From: Aptenodytes patagonicus
Lineage: Eukaryota; Chordata; Aves; Sphenisciformes; Spheniscidae
DNA length: 64,000 nucleotides
Assembly (NCBI RefSeq): GCF_965638725.1
Contig: NC_134959.1
Coordinates: forward strand, 14,247,417-14,311,416
Reading direction: 5' to 3'
In this document: piece after piece, positions 12,961 through 26,376 of the stretch
Position numbering within the stretch: the stretch's first letter is position 1
Layout: each line of letters starts with the position of its first letter
Made by a program: the position numbers and the translations under genes
Notes under the pieces: model-generated
The model's input: only the letters and a program-made list of their open reading frames with translations
What the model was told of the DNA's origin: nothing
Databases searched by the model: none

Positions 12961-15900
12961 GCAGCACTTCGCTGTGTCAACATCTCCATTTTAATCCCGA
13001 GTTTACTAGAAATTAGAATTTAGATCTAAAATTTAGCTCCAAGGTTAAAGGCACAATCAGACATCTTTGCATGAGGGCAAATTTCTTTATTATTACTATT
13101 AAACGATTTGACATTTTTAGGTCATACCTGTGGGTAAAAACTTGTGGACACACTACACTCAACAATGGCAGTGGAGCTGTGCACATGTGCCTTCAAGGTC
13201 AGAGCCTGGCCAATGGAAGCAAGTGCTGGAAGATGCCCGCAGCAGAGGTACACAATTTTGATTAACAGGATACTTGAACTGTTAAGACTAGTCATGCACA
13301 GCACTGAAGCAAGTGCTTTGCTATCGCAGTCTGGTGACTCCTAAGTTCAGGACTAAGCATTACTTCAGAATTTGCTGAATCAAGGTCCTGCTCCTCTAAG
13401 AAATTTTCTTTAAAGCAACTTATATTTCACACAGACTATTCAGAGAGTGCCCTCTTGTCCTTTTGATGCTGAAAGGCAACAAGGGGCTTTGATATTATTT
13501 TTTTTTTCTCCTCCAATAAAGGTAATGAATTGAGATTCTAAAAGGTGTGAACACCTCCTATCAGGAGAGGGTGGGAAATCTAATGATTCTACATATGCAC
13601 ATGTATGTACATGCACACTCCTAACTGAAACCTGCTGCAAAGCCAGCTGACATAACTGTACTTGCCAGTTTTTAATAAAGAATTCAAGTACCATTTTTCC
13701 AAACAGAAGTAAATATGCCTAGAAGTCAAAAGGCTAGTTTCTCTGCTGTTACAAGTTGCTGCAGCTCAACATAGTTCAAAGGGAGAATGTGTAGTTGCAA
13801 CAGCTAAGAGACCAATGCAACTTTTTTAAAAGGAATAAGGCATTGCTCTTCAATAGAGGCTGTGAAAGCCATCCTGGAGTCCAGGAAACGTATTATGGAA
13901 TGTATTCATCCTTTGACAAAGACAGATTTGGTGTCTCCAAAGTATTTTCCCTTAAAAAACCTAAATGGCTAAATTAAAATAACAACTAATGACTAAAAAA
14001 CTAAAAGTATATGGGGAAATTTTGGAGTGGTTTGATTACTGCCTCTTACAGAAAGGAAAAAAATGCACCTCTGCAGAAAGGACTGTTGCTAACAAACAGC
14101 ATGGCTCCGGCGCTGCTAAGCACACACAGCAACTTCTGTTTCACCACGCCACTGCACATCAACATTTATATTTGTACAATAGACCATAATGGTCTGTTTG
14201 CTTTGTAACAGTCTATTTGGCTGCCCCTAAATGAGTAGTTCAGGTGCGCAGCGAGAGGAGATATTACTGCTATTGCTATTTCGGCATCTGTTCCTGTCCT
14301 AGCTACTACTATTTCTCTCATTTCTGCCTCAGATGCTGCTGCTCCTGCTATTACAGCCATCAACCTCTTTTTGCATGTGCCTTCAAATCTGCCTTTTTAT
14401 GACTGTCCAATGTTTTCTGCTAGTCTCTTTGGATATTTCCATTTTACCCTCTCTTTTTTACTGTTTTTGCCGTTTATCTGAACTCATCCATTTCTGTTTC
14501 CCTTTGACTCATCCCAGCTGGAAACCTCTACCCTGCCCATCCAAACTGTACTATTTGTATTAAGAACAGGTATAATTTTATTCAAATTAATTAAGAACTG
14601 GCCTGCAACATCACCGCTTCTTAGAGTTCAACTGAACCTACTGTTGTGGTTCAGAAAGGTGATTTTTTCTTAAAAGTATTGTTTCCCACTGCACAACTAA
14701 ATACTCTTTAAGCAGGAAGCAGAGCACGGGGGAAATGCAGATATCTGCATAGCTATAGATATACATAAAGAAAAGGATGACAATGGTACCCCTGCTAGCT
14801 GAAAAGAAACTTTGCGTGTGAGTTGCGATAAGTTCGTTGAGTCCATATGGGCTCCTCATGAGCCTACTCCTGTCAGCATGTACTCTGGACACCTGTGGTG
14901 GTACTCATACTGAAGGCAGTAACAGTCTTGTCTTGGTGGCACTAAATGAGAGGTCGCAGAGAGGGAACTATAAATATCTGTCATCCTCTCCCTCCCCTTT
15001 TCATAGGGAGAATTAAACTGTTAACAAGGGTGACACGTAACTGATTGCACTGGACAGCTGATTAACATTGTACCAGGATAAATGAGGCAGTTTGCAGCTC
15101 TCCAAACTATCATAGCAGGTTCCCTTCAGGTTTAGTTGACGTCTCTCCATTCACTTATAACTAGTTCATTTGGGAGAGGCGGGGGAAAGGGAAGGTCTTT
15201 AACCATGACCACGGAGACTGCATGAAGGAGTATGGAGAGCAGAAAAGATGGCATGCTATCAATTCGCAGTGCATCTCACTTCACCCTGATTTCTTCACAC
15301 AGGAAAGCCTTTATACTCCATTTTAAAAGGGAAACTGAGACACTGCAGAAAAAAAGTCACTTTGAAACAGTGCTAGTCTTCTGCATCTTCATACCCCAGC
15401 CTAATCCGTGCCCTGCAGACAAAATAAGAATCCAAACTGCCAAAGAGTTTATAAGAAAGCAGACTTGCAAGTATTTCCATGACTTATGTCCCAGTTCCTC
15501 AGACTTCAACATACCCAAGGATAAGCTTTGAAGATCGCCAGTCCCCCGGAACATAGTCTGCCTAAAATGATCTGTAGAAAATTAGTATTAAAAGCAATAC
15601 TAATGCCCATATGCTTAATTGCCAGGAATTGCAGAAGCACAGTCTACATGAAGTGCTCAGTGTCTGGCACTAACCTGTAGGTTTCAGGAAGTAAGGCACA
15701 TTCTCTGTTCTTCTTCTGTGTTTACACCTGGGTCATCTGCATAACTGCTTCATTTTTAAAACATTGGATTTATAGTTAGGTTTGTGGTAGGAAGAAGAAG
15801 AAAAAATAACATTGCCAGGCTGGCTGCATGACGTGCCATAAAGTTTACTGCCCTTTAAGGCTCAGAACAAACTTTCTATACTCATTGAATTTCTTCAAAG

Positions 15901-16014
15901 AAAACTGATCACAAATCACCTACATACTGTAACTACAGATTAGCCAAACCTTATTCAATGAAAGAATAAGACTGGGAAAGCCGCTACAGGGTTTGTAGAA
16001 ACTTTCACCTTTGT
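12961..16014. other. Non-coding, with one MIR scrap
   Basis: I recognise no gene. Besides the MIR fragment near 15305, a loose trinucleotide-like stretch (CTGCTATTGCTATT and GCTGCTGCTCCTGC words) lies at about 14260-14355. The longest frame is 99 codons (15232-15531) and overlaps the MIR remnant. Confidence 0.65.
15305..15375 (-). repeat. MIR-type SINE fragment
   Basis: CTCCATTTTAAAAGGGAAAC, then TGAGACACTGCAG and AAAAGTCACTTT, follow the order of a reverse-complemented MIR 3' half (the sense blocks AAGTCACTT, CTCAGTTTC and AAAATGG). The match is short and imperfect. Confidence 0.5.
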
Positions 16015-16165
16015 ACGTTTGCCTTAAGGCAAGTTATTTAAAGCAATTTGTTGTGCTTATTGCAATAAGAAGATATCCCATTACATAATCCCTTGGCAAA
16101 ATTGGGTTATCATGAATTCAAGAAGTAACAATTTTGTTAAAATTGATTAATTTGTTACATATGAT
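16015..16165. other. Palindrome-rich AT segment, candidate regulatory element
   Basis: A perfect 14-bp palindrome CTTATTGCAATAAG lies at 16056-16069. A second dyad, GTAACAA (16125-16131) with TTGTTAC (16152-16158), encloses CAATTTTGTTAAAATTG, itself an inverted repeat. No coding content is visible. A regulatory role is only an inference. Confidence 0.3.
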
Positions 16166-17394
16166 TAAGTTAGAGTTCCTACATCAGACATCCCAGAGCA
16201 AAGTTAAGGGCAAAACTTGATGGGGTATTAGGAAAACTCAGGTTTTGAATTTAGTTTTGGAAAAAAATTTACTATGACTATTTTTGGATCCAGGTCCTAT
16301 TTCACCTTAACGTCAGGCTTTATAAATAAAGATGTTTTATAAAAATAAACCTTACTTTCCTTAATTCAGATCTTTCTCAACATATATTAGGACTCAGATG
16401 CACAGGAGAAGCCTCCTGTTTTTAGATTGGATCCATATCTACCCTAAATAAACCACCATTTACATCAATCTTGCTAAACTGCTTGCCTGTTTCTCTGCAA
16501 GAAGTTTTTCAAATTAAATTACAACAAAGTAATTGTTTCTATTGACACTGTGTGTCTTTGCACTGGGTAGGGGAACAGACATTATTTGTTTATTGAAAAA
16601 ACACTGATGGCATTTTTCTCAGCATAACATCACATTTAATTTTATATATTAAAACTGAGTTTTAAATTCTGCACCTATATTTATGTCAGCTCCAAATATT
16701 TTCTGAAGGAAGCCTTGACTGAATGAGATGCAGGCAGCAAAAAAATGGGCAGATAACGCCAATGAACTGAATCTGTGCTTGTTCTAGTGAGTCTTCACTT
16801 AGTGTCTCACAATATGAGGTATAGCAGCAACACAGGCTCTGGCAGTTCAGCAGAAAAGAACTGGCAGCAGTGGAGTGACAAATAAGTGGAATTCACCTTT
16901 ATTCTTGTGCATGACCATAGGCGATGCTGGTGACAAAGCACCATCAGGCAGTTGGCAGCATTTACCAGCAGGTCATAGCTGGTGAAAGACTGCCATGCCA
17001 CAGCAAGCCCGCAAGCCCTGGCTGCACTATTTCCTCTGCTCTCCCCTTCCTGCTTACATTGGGATTGACTTTGAAGAAAAGTCTCTCACAGGAAACTTTG
17101 GCTGTCAACCAAGTTGTCTTTCTGTGAAAGGAATGCTATTCTTCTGCACTCAGATCATAGCAGGCTAGAAACAGGCTGGGAGCTGGTCACGGACAACTGG
17201 ATTTGAATCCTTCAGCATATGGATACTTATTTATCCATTTCTCCAGAATAACTCCAAACAGCCAACCAACAGACTTCTTCACGAACCACCTTTCCCATTT
17301 CGTGACTTACGCATTGCTGTATATTTGCCACTAGGACTTGAATGGAGCCTTTTCTTTCTTTTCATTTTACTTCAGAAAAACAGCATGTTTTCCC

Positions 17395-17620
17395 TTGATT
17401 TCATTTTCATTTAGATGAAACAACATAACCAAGTTCGTGACATATGTGTAATCGCCTCCTCTGCCAGTTGTCTGCTCAAACATATGAAGCGTAATGCAGT
17501 ATCACAGGCATTTCATCATTAACCAAAGGTTAATGAAAAGTTCCTTTTAGTGTATGGTGTAAAATGGAATATCATTTTAGCACAGTGCCATATGACTTCA
17601 ATTTAGCATAAATAAATGCT
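17395..17620. other. Candidate conserved non-coding element with CATTAACC dyad
   Basis: A perfect inverted repeat CATTAACC-AAA-GGTTAATG lies at 17517-17535. Around it are CATATG E-box words and TAAT words. The dyad resembles an HNF1-type half-site pair but with different spacing. There is no open frame and no recognised repeat. Confidence 0.3.
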
Positions 17621-20600
17621 TGCTAAGAAGTATCAAGTGAAAGAAACACGGATTTGAATACCAGGATTGCATTCTGGGGTGGACAGTCCAACACAAATAA
17701 TGAAAAGTTCATTCCTCTGAAACTTGGATTCTATGAATATATTAACTCTTGCACTGGACCTGTTGCTACTGCTGAATATCCTATGTGTTACAGTGGTCTT
17801 TCCCACCTTACTAACATATCAGCTTATTCTTCCCCAAAGACATACTCCTTTGGTACCGTCAAAAAACATGGACAAGCTCTTTATTTATTGAAGCAAAGTA
17901 CTATAAACCTGAAAAACCCACAAATCATCTAGTCCATCTACTCATCTACAACACCACATAAAAAAAATTGGCCCATAAGGAAAAGAAAAACCTCAGAAGA
18001 TATAGTTACAGTTGATACAAGTGAAACATCATCAGTTTGGCCTAGAGTTAATGGTACTAGATCTCCCCAAACAGAGCAGGAATGACAAAAGCCTTAAAGA
18101 ATGAAGGCAGTGAAAGTGTCAGAAAAATAAATCACTGAATGTTGTGCTCCTTTCCTATCCAGGACACAGCTGATGGTGTTTGTTGCATTCCTGCTGTATC
18201 CACTTCACAACAGACATCAATTCTTTGGTCACCTGCTTAATAACTGATTATCAGAGACAGTTAACATTTTAAACAAAATTAAGACTACTCACAGCAAGCC
18301 AGATGAAGATATCGGACAATCATTGACCTGCAGATCTCAGAAAACAAACAGCAGAATGTTTACAGAGCCTCGACTGATTAGCTTAACCACAGTACTAAGG
18401 CATAGTGCACTTGGAATAAAAGTTTCAGTCCTATTGTTGTCCCCACACTCCTGTTTTCTTTTCCTCCTCCTATATCAAAGATGTGTTTTTTTGTTTTGCT
18501 AGAGGACATACATGCTGTTAAGTCTGCTTGCTTTCTCTATTAATAGACTTCCCAGGACAAATCAAATTTCAAAATAATTTTGGCAAATCACAGCAAAACG
18601 CAGAGAAGCAGGTAAGGGGGTTGTGTATAGTTCTTTTTTGAACAGTAGATTATCAATCAGAAGAGAAAGTTGTTCTGAGTTAGAAAGGATCAATTGGGAA
18701 ACATAGTATAGGAGTACGAGGACTGGCTAAACCCTAAAGACTCTCCTTCTGGAGCTTGTCTTCACTGAACTAGTCTTTCCCGTAACCATGTGTTCAAGCC
18801 AGCCTAATTCAGGCAGTGAAGCATAGCTCTGGACCACTGAGTGATGCTATTTGCAGCACAGAACAATTGTGTTAACCGATGATGAATTTCATAAACTCAG
18901 CTGCAGCCTCTAGTTTCACCTCATCAGTTGTACCAGCTTTGGGCACAGTCTAATTAACTTGCCATTGCTGATCCTAGCTAGGCAGTTTCCTATTGCCACC
19001 TTACTATAAATTCTAGACTGATTCCTTCTCTAATCTGGATCATTTCACAACTTTGTTTTTGAAAGCATTTAAACCAGCAAAAATCTAGGGCAGGATTTTG
19101 CTAGCAAATGGGAGTAAGATAAAGAAGCAAATTCAGACTCTGGCTTGCTGAAAGGACATAACCTTTGGGTTTTTCCTGTAATCTATTTTGATAACCTCTG
19201 ATGCTAAATCAATATGAAATCACTATAAAGTGCTATAAACTTGCAATGTGATTTCAAAGAACACAGTAACATCACAATATTATTAGGTGCTAACACTAGA
19301 GATTCTTTTTTAACCTCAATTCTGAGGTCAGTCTATAGAGTTTTAAGGCCGGATAGAAAGAAGAGACAGACTTTCTTGTTATCATCTAAATCACACCACA
19401 TATCATTTGTGCCCACACTGTCAGAGTGGCTGAAGTATCTGCACTGCAGTTTACCAGTACTACTCAGAATGCAAAGTGACTTTCACACTGTTCTCTCTTG
19501 CTTACAAAGGTCAGTTTTGTAAAACTTGTCATCTTGATTGATATTCTAATGTCATTTTTTTATAAATTGTTTTGTTGATATATGTAGCCATTTGCAGTGG
19601 ATGTTTTTCTCCAGATTATTGACAAAACTGAAGTCTGCAACAAGTGATAAACAGTGATGAGGACCATCAACATTTGCCTTGAAGAAGGGAGATCTAATGT
19701 CCTTCCTGAAAGGAACCACAGCCTGACTAGCTCTAAGGAGTCTCTTCTTCAGGCTAGAGACTGAGTTACCACTTAGAGGTCAGCTTTTCTTTTCAGGAAG
19801 GCAACTGAGAAACTGGCAAACAGCAATCTGAAATGCTCCCACAGGAGTTTGAACCCTTGTTTCATATTTTCAGCCAGGGAGCCAAGCACACAGGCTTCCT
19901 GCTGTGCCACGCAACCCTCTGGGCACCACAGGTGATTGAAGTGTATCCACAGTGCTCCTGCTGAACACCCAATGCAGCAATGAATTTGCTGCTCAGCAAC
20001 ATCTCGTCGCACCTCTGAGATGCCGCCAAAGGGAACGTGCCAGTTCATCTGGCTCCTCTCGTGCATGGTTGAATCTTTACCAATACCAGCCCAGAACCTT
20101 GTAGCAAAATGGTTTCTTTTAATTGGAAAAGGCAGATTCATCAAAACCAAATCCTTACAAGACCATCAATTTTGACCCTCTCACGTAGAAATATTTTCGT
20201 GTCTGGGATAAAACTTTTGGTCAGAATGAGATCTCATAATACTCACAAGTTCCCTGTGCTTACTACTAAGATAAGAGATACCTGAGATCAACCCCCACCC
20301 TCACCACCCCTTTTGTGTTGTTCAGCACGGACACTTGAACCTGCCTATTCCTTGCCACAGCAAGTTCCCAGAACAGAGATAGTGAGGGGAAAAAAAGTCC
20401 TCATTTCATTTTGACGTGAAATAGGATTTTTTTTTTTTAGTCTTAAAGCCACACATTCCTAAATGCCAATCAATGTTAATAAAAACATTATGCATTCAAA
20501 AAGCACTATTTCAGTAGGCTGAGAAGGTCAGAAGGACAATATTTATTACAGCATTAACTCAGTTGGAAATTCTAGAAAGATATCAAGATTTACTGAGGAA

Positions 20601-21374
20601 AGGCTCATTTACAACTCGATAGACGATGCATATACACAATTTTAACATTCTTTATAATGCTTATTGCAGGATTTGAACAAAGCGCGCTCTCACACATCCA
20701 AAATAAGTCTCAAACGTCTGGACAAGAAGTGGCTAGATAAAATTTTAATAAATATAAAAATGCTAGAGGTTTCAACATATTGCCTATGTTTTACAGAAAG
20801 ATTCTTTCAAAACCTGTTCTTTCCTACTTTCACTCCTAGCTTTTGTCTTCTAGGTCTGTATATGAAAATGTGTGAGGAAAAGAAATAAAAAGATTCAGAA
20901 CACACTCAAGCTAAGTTGGAAAAGAAATGTCAAAAGACAAAGAGGTAAAAATCAATACATTTCAAATGTAAATCTACATATTCTCTTAACATGACATTAA
21001 TTCAAAAATTGGCTGCCATTCAACTGAAAAGTAAGTCTGTCTTTTCTCTCTAATCCTAGTAAGGTTTGTTCTATCAATACATTGCATCTTTTTTCTGAGC
21101 ACTGTCTCAGTGCAAAGCTTTAGCCTTGTTTTGTTCAAGAGCTCTCCTGGAGTTCTTTATACCACTTTATTGCCTTTGGAAAACTGGATGAACAGCTCTG
21201 AAAAAGCCAGCAAATTATTCTGGACATACCTTCTAACTGCAGATGTTCCCTAATATTTCCCAAACAAGCAAAATAACACGTGAATTAATTTCACCCATGC
21301 CTACTTATCAGCAATTTTCTGGTGCAATCCAGACACATTCATTATACATTTTTGGGAATAACAGAGAAAGTGCG

Positions 21375-21402
21375 TAGTAATAGTAGTAGCAGCAGTAGTA
21401 GT
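21375..21402 (+). repeat. Imperfect (TAG/CAG)n trinucleotide tract
   Basis: About nine trinucleotide units alternate between TAG, TAA and CAG. No reading frame passes through it. Confidence 0.8.
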
Positions 21403-21659
21403 GCTTCTAAGTTTCACAATTTCACTCTAAAGAGGTCCTCTGGGCTTCCCTTCAAGAAGAACGACCACCAAGAACCAACCAGAACCACCTGAAGGTTAAT
21501 GCCACTAACTATTTGCCATTCTCTTTTCCTTTGTTTGTAAAATTCAGGATGTTAACAGCAAGCTAGACCATATGCCCCCAGATCCCACACTGAGTTTCAT
21601 AATCATATGCACACATAAGATTTGTTTTGTCTTTGTTTAAATGTATCATTGATTACTCC

Positions 21660-21860
21660 TCTTACTGCAAACTACAGACCATGGGTAGCGACTGCAATCA
21701 GGCTAAGGGTGCTACAGAAAGAATATCTGTATTCACTGTACATAGTAATTACTGCATGCATTTTATCACTGTTTACTTCAATATAACTAATTCTCATTAA
21801 GATGCAAATTTACTGAGTCACAGCAATTTGAAGGAAGAAAGTTAGTGACTCAAGAGCACA
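21660..21860. other. Candidate conserved non-coding element with octamer and AP-1 words
   Basis: An exact octamer ATGCAAAT (21802-21809) stands close to an exact TGAGTCA AP-1 word (21814-21820). Upstream are AGTAATTACTGCATGCATTT and ATCAGGCTAAGG. There is no frame and no repeat. Confidence 0.3.
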
Positions 21861-22556
21861 TACTGATTTGATGCTCTAATGTTTATTTGGGATCAGACCG
21901 AGGTCATTTGTCTCAGTGCCCTCAAGTGCCATTAAGAGGGGATAACTGTTGGGTTGTCTTGCATCCAATGGGAAACGTCCCCGTTATGACACAGTTCTAT
22001 GAAATCTTTTCTTGGCTTATGTGCCTTTCCATGGAATACTTCTTAATGTATTTCCTGTCCTAATAACAGATAACCACAGTTTCAAGAAAACTATTATCTT
22101 TACACATAGGGACAGCACAATATGACTACACTACAACTAGCAAACAGCATCTGCCTGTCAAGAGCAGTTTGTTAGCCCCATACCACACTTTGAGGAAGAA
22201 CCACTGGTTCACAAAATCACAGCCGATGTGTCAGTCTAAGCATGCCATCTAGATGCTCTATATTTAAGCTGGAAAATCATTATCTATTGTTATTATTAAA
22301 TCGTAACTCTTCTGGAGCAAATACCTTGTCTTTTGCAAGGAAAAAAACAGAAAAATGTATAATCAAGGAAAGAGGCTGAAGAGGTGAATGCTTAACTGTG
22401 TTACGGACTTTCTTTAATTAAAGCCTCTTTTAACCTGCTCTTAATCAAAGCAAATGGCAAGTGGCATGCTCAGCAGATGGGTACAGCTGTGCATAACAAC
22501 CATGCAGGTGTTTAATTTTATATTTGGCAAGTATAGTAAGCAGCATTCAAACATTT

Positions 22557-22586
22557 GAGGGTGAGGGGGTGGTTGGTGAGGGAGGG
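22557..22586 (+). repeat. G-rich stretch, weak G-quadruplex motif
   Basis: There are G-runs of 3, 5, 3 and 3 bases with loops of 3, 10 and 1 on the plus strand. The long middle loop makes this a much weaker motif than the one near 6500. Confidence 0.5.
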
Positions 22587-25143
22587 TTTCAAAGGCACAT
22601 GCCACTGAAAAAGGGAGATTATTCTGCCACTATTAAGTTACTCAATCAACTTCACTACTTTTGTGTTAAATCCCAGTTTGAATTACAGGGGCAGATGTAT
22701 AATCTGCGAGGCTTTCCAGAGTAATCCCTCTCTCTTGCTTCCCCTCCCCCTTGCCTCCCCCATATTTTTTTTTTGAAGGCTAACTGTACTCAACTGCAGC
22801 TTTCTGTCTTCTCACATACCAGAAGCAGTTCTTATTCTTTGTCTCCTACTCCCAATACTAAAGACACTGAATGAGTCAGAGGAGACAGAAACAAACCCAT
22901 CCTAGGTAGAAATTTATCACTGACAGAGCCAGGAGCTCCAGAAACACGTGAAGGCAGCAGTGAGAGAGGTTGCATGAACAGAGGAAAGAAACCCAAATGC
23001 AGGACTTTCCAGACAAAATGCAAATCCAGAAAAGTAATTATTGAGATTGTCACAAAATAAGAAAAGAGAGTATTCATTTTAACTAGAAGCCTGCCACAAA
23101 TATAATTAAAATGAAAAACAGTAATTCAAAACAAAGTCAAGGAAGGCTAAATTTTGCATTTCATGAACATCAGTTATCCCCTGCATGCCCAGTAATTTAC
23201 AGTATCATTTACCTTCAAGAATAAAATGGAATAAGGCCAGGTAAATGAAACACAAGGAAAATGGCAAGTATTTGGCATCTTGCATATAAAATATACCAAA
23301 GGAAGGAATTTTGGCAAAGCATAGGATCAACATAAAAAGGGAACATTCACAGCTTGAAAGGGAACATTACTGAAAGGTAAAAGTGGCAGTACCATCATCT
23401 GCGTCAATAGGTATTATCCAGACATTTATTACAGCTACAGACAAGGAAAGAGGCAAGAAGCAGAGGCAGAATGTGCAATTTCAAAGCATGCAAGTCAGTG
23501 TTGATGTTAAAGTGATTCAGAGACTGCTGTTATTACTTTTTCCACTCATTTTCACGTACTACAGTACATTAAAGGTTAGCTAAAAATAGATTACACACTT
23601 TCATAATATTGCTTTCCCACATATTCCCCTGATATACTATACTTTTTCAAATTAGAATAGAAATATCCAGCAGACTCCCTCTGTGTTTTTCCATGCACAG
23701 AAAGAAGTTCAAATAGCCTTGTTTAACAATCTGAATATAAAGAGGAATGGAACTGCTTGGGAATTCCTTCCATTTCCTGTATTTCTCAGACTTACTGAAA
23801 ATACACCTCCCTTTTTGGCTCTCTGTTTCTATCTGCTTGCAAAGTCTGAGATAGCTGGTAGAGTATTTTGAACACTTTAAAGCTTTTTCTACTACTTTCC
23901 AGTTCCTTTGGCATGCTTCTGTAGTCTCCAAGAAGTGGTATGGCACCCCACAGCTGGAGAAACAGTGACTTGGATGACTATCATAACTGAAGCACATAGG
24001 AGTTTAACACAGGAATTACTGAATAAGGTTCCTTGTACTAAGGTGAAGAGTTATAAACATATAGAGCTCTTTCTTATGCAATAAAAGAAATATTTGTTTA
24101 CCTTTCAGATTAATTGTTAATGCACCCAACCCCATAAGCACTTGAGGTGCTCTTCGGGTGACCGTGATTCCTATGATGATGAGTGATACATCACACAGAG
24201 TCCCCTAATGAGTCCCATGTCAAGAAATTAAACAGATCCACAGGTGAACTGCTAAAAGATCAAGTTCTGAGAGCACTGCTGTGAACAATTTCCCTTTCCT
24301 GGCTTTAGTTTTTATGGTCTGGAGGGGAAATCTTCTGCCACTGTTGAGACATTTGTGAATTTAAAACACAAGGTTCTGAATGCAAGGATTTAGGAGACTA
24401 AATCCAAGGTACCCAATAGACCAAAATATTTCCCATATATCCTTATTGTGAGTATCACTAAATACTTGCTACTAGGAAAATAAGCTTTCTAGAGAATAAC
24501 ATTATACAGCAATTCCTAATTTAATTCATCTTCACCTTAAATACCCAACCTACACATCGGCAATTTTTCTTGCTATCACTGAAACTGAAAAGCCCGAACT
24601 TGAAACACATTTTAACAGTTTTTCTGTTACTCCTAATAGCCAGAATTCACACAGATAAAGATCAGTGAACACTTTTCCCAAAGAATATCAATCAAAGATC
24701 AAATAAATTATTATCAGCTAGTTTGTTACATTGATGATAACCATCTATAAAACTACTGTCCAATAGTAGGTTCTTCAAGTACCAATGAAACAAATAAGGT
24801 TACCCTTAGGTTTTAAAGTATCTAGTTTATCTTAAAAAGATCTCACTGCCCTCTCTGTTGAGGCAAGGACCACAATGTGGCACGTTTGAAGGGCTCTGCT
24901 GCAGGACTGCTCTATACCCAGTGGCACTGAGTTCCTCCAGAAACTGACAGGAGCCACACTGTGATACCCACTGGCATCTCCCACCAGAACAAGATTATTA
25001 CTGCTGTGTAATCTAGCAGATGAGGAATATGTTTGCACAAATAAATCTACTTAATTTTTCCTGACTGAAGTAAAACTGGACATGTCTACATACAGAACAG
25101 TTTATAACTGTTTGATGAAGCAAACTGTTCTTTCATCTGAGGT

Positions 25144-25163
25144 CAATCCAATCCAATCCAAAC
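25144..25163 (+). repeat. Short (AATCC)n pentanucleotide tract
   Basis: About three and a half AATCC units stand in tandem. Confidence 0.8.
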
Positions 25164-26127
25164 CATTTAACATTAGATTTCCAATACTGAATTGCCAACA
25201 TTAAATATTACAATCGATTGCAATCATTAGAAATGTTGGTAACTTTTCCTAAGTAAGTATTTTTTATTTTAAAATTTGTCAAAGATAATTACCTGGATGG
25301 CTTTGAAATGCAAGTCTTTGATGGCAAGCATATTAAACATGGAAGAGTAGTTGAGAAAGGGAAAAATTAAAATAATAGAGTCAGTTTACCTATAGGCTGT
25401 AGCATAAACAAAGTCCAAAGGACCATTATACTCAAAACACATGCATGTGGGACAAAGTTTTAATTCATCACACATTCCTTAAAAACACAAATTTTATTTA
25501 GTCAGCATTTTGATTTCCAAATCTTTTCCTGTTCTATTTCTGAAATCATAACATGATTTTGTTAAATATTTAAAGGCTTCCTTCTTAGCAATAAGCAAAT
25601 TGTCTATTTGTATAGCAGATGAAACACTGGTTATACCTTGGAGAATTACAAATATAAACAGAATAAGCATTCAGGTAAAAATAAAAATAAAATTAGAGTC
25701 TAGAAATGTTTGTAGGAAATAGTACGATTTATATTTACCAAATTCATGTAGAATTGAAGTGGAAGAAGCTGTGTATCCAAAGCTAAACTTTTGTGACAAC
25801 CTATACTTCCATAAATATTTATCATCAATACAGCATATCTAACCAGCTAAACCATTCTAGCCATATTTGCATTTCAGAGTGATTATTTTTGCAGCTAGCA
25901 TATTAATTTCCTTGAAATGAATAATTTATTATGGTTATTTTTCATTTCTCCCTTGTGTGTATTTTCAAGAAAACGGTGTCCTAAGGCTTGAATAATTACC
26001 AGCTGAATACTAGATAGTTACCTTGATCTTTGCTCAAGATACATGTATGCGTGTGTGTTACCAGGGCTTCCTAGTATTTTCTCCAGCAGACAATATTAGG
26101 TAAGACTAGAAAATAAAGCTACAAGGG

Positions 26128-26161
26128 GATTCAAATTCTTTTTGAATCAAAATGATTCAAA
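26128..26161 (+). repeat. GATTCAAA inverted and direct repeats
   Basis: GATTCAAA at 26128-26135 pairs with TTTGAATC at 26141-26148, and a third direct copy lies at 26154-26161. Three copies of one 8-mer in 34 bases are more than expected by chance, but no function is shown. Confidence 0.8.
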
Positions 26162-26376
26162 GTTTCAATACTGACAGTATGTAGTTATATAGGGGCATCC
26201 CTTTTGGTCTCTGCAGATTATTTGGGGCTATAATTTCAACCTACATTCTCTAATTTTGTCACAGACAGAGGCAGAGCCAGGTGAAACACAGGTAAGATAC
26301 AGTAGGGCTCTTCTTGAGTGAAACAGGACTGCAGTCATGGGAAGCAACTTTTCAAGTTTAAAAAAAAAAAAAAATC

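Larger units (their letters stand above)
16166..21659. other. Non-coding, unique sequence
   Basis: No exon is recognised. The longest frame is 125 codons on minus (19773-20150), in a slightly GC-richer patch. Its translation has no motif I know, and the flanks show no convincing splice or promoter context. Confidence 0.65.
21861..26376. other. Non-coding, unique sequence
   Basis: The stretch is AT-rich with the short tracts listed separately. A direct repeat AAAGGGAACATT lies at about 23337 and 23357. The longest frame is 116 codons (23647-23997 minus), unrecognised. TTAATTA and CAGCTG words cluster near 22410-22520. Confidence 0.65.

Noticed and set aside
17920..17960. AATCATCTAGTCCATCTACT, which resembles a CR1 3' end
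   Set aside because: The match is limited to about 15 bases, and the GGAAGGGACC block that should lie upstream is missing.
19773..20150. 125-codon minus-strand frame
   Set aside because: No domain, no flanking splice signals I could defend, and composition like its neighbours.
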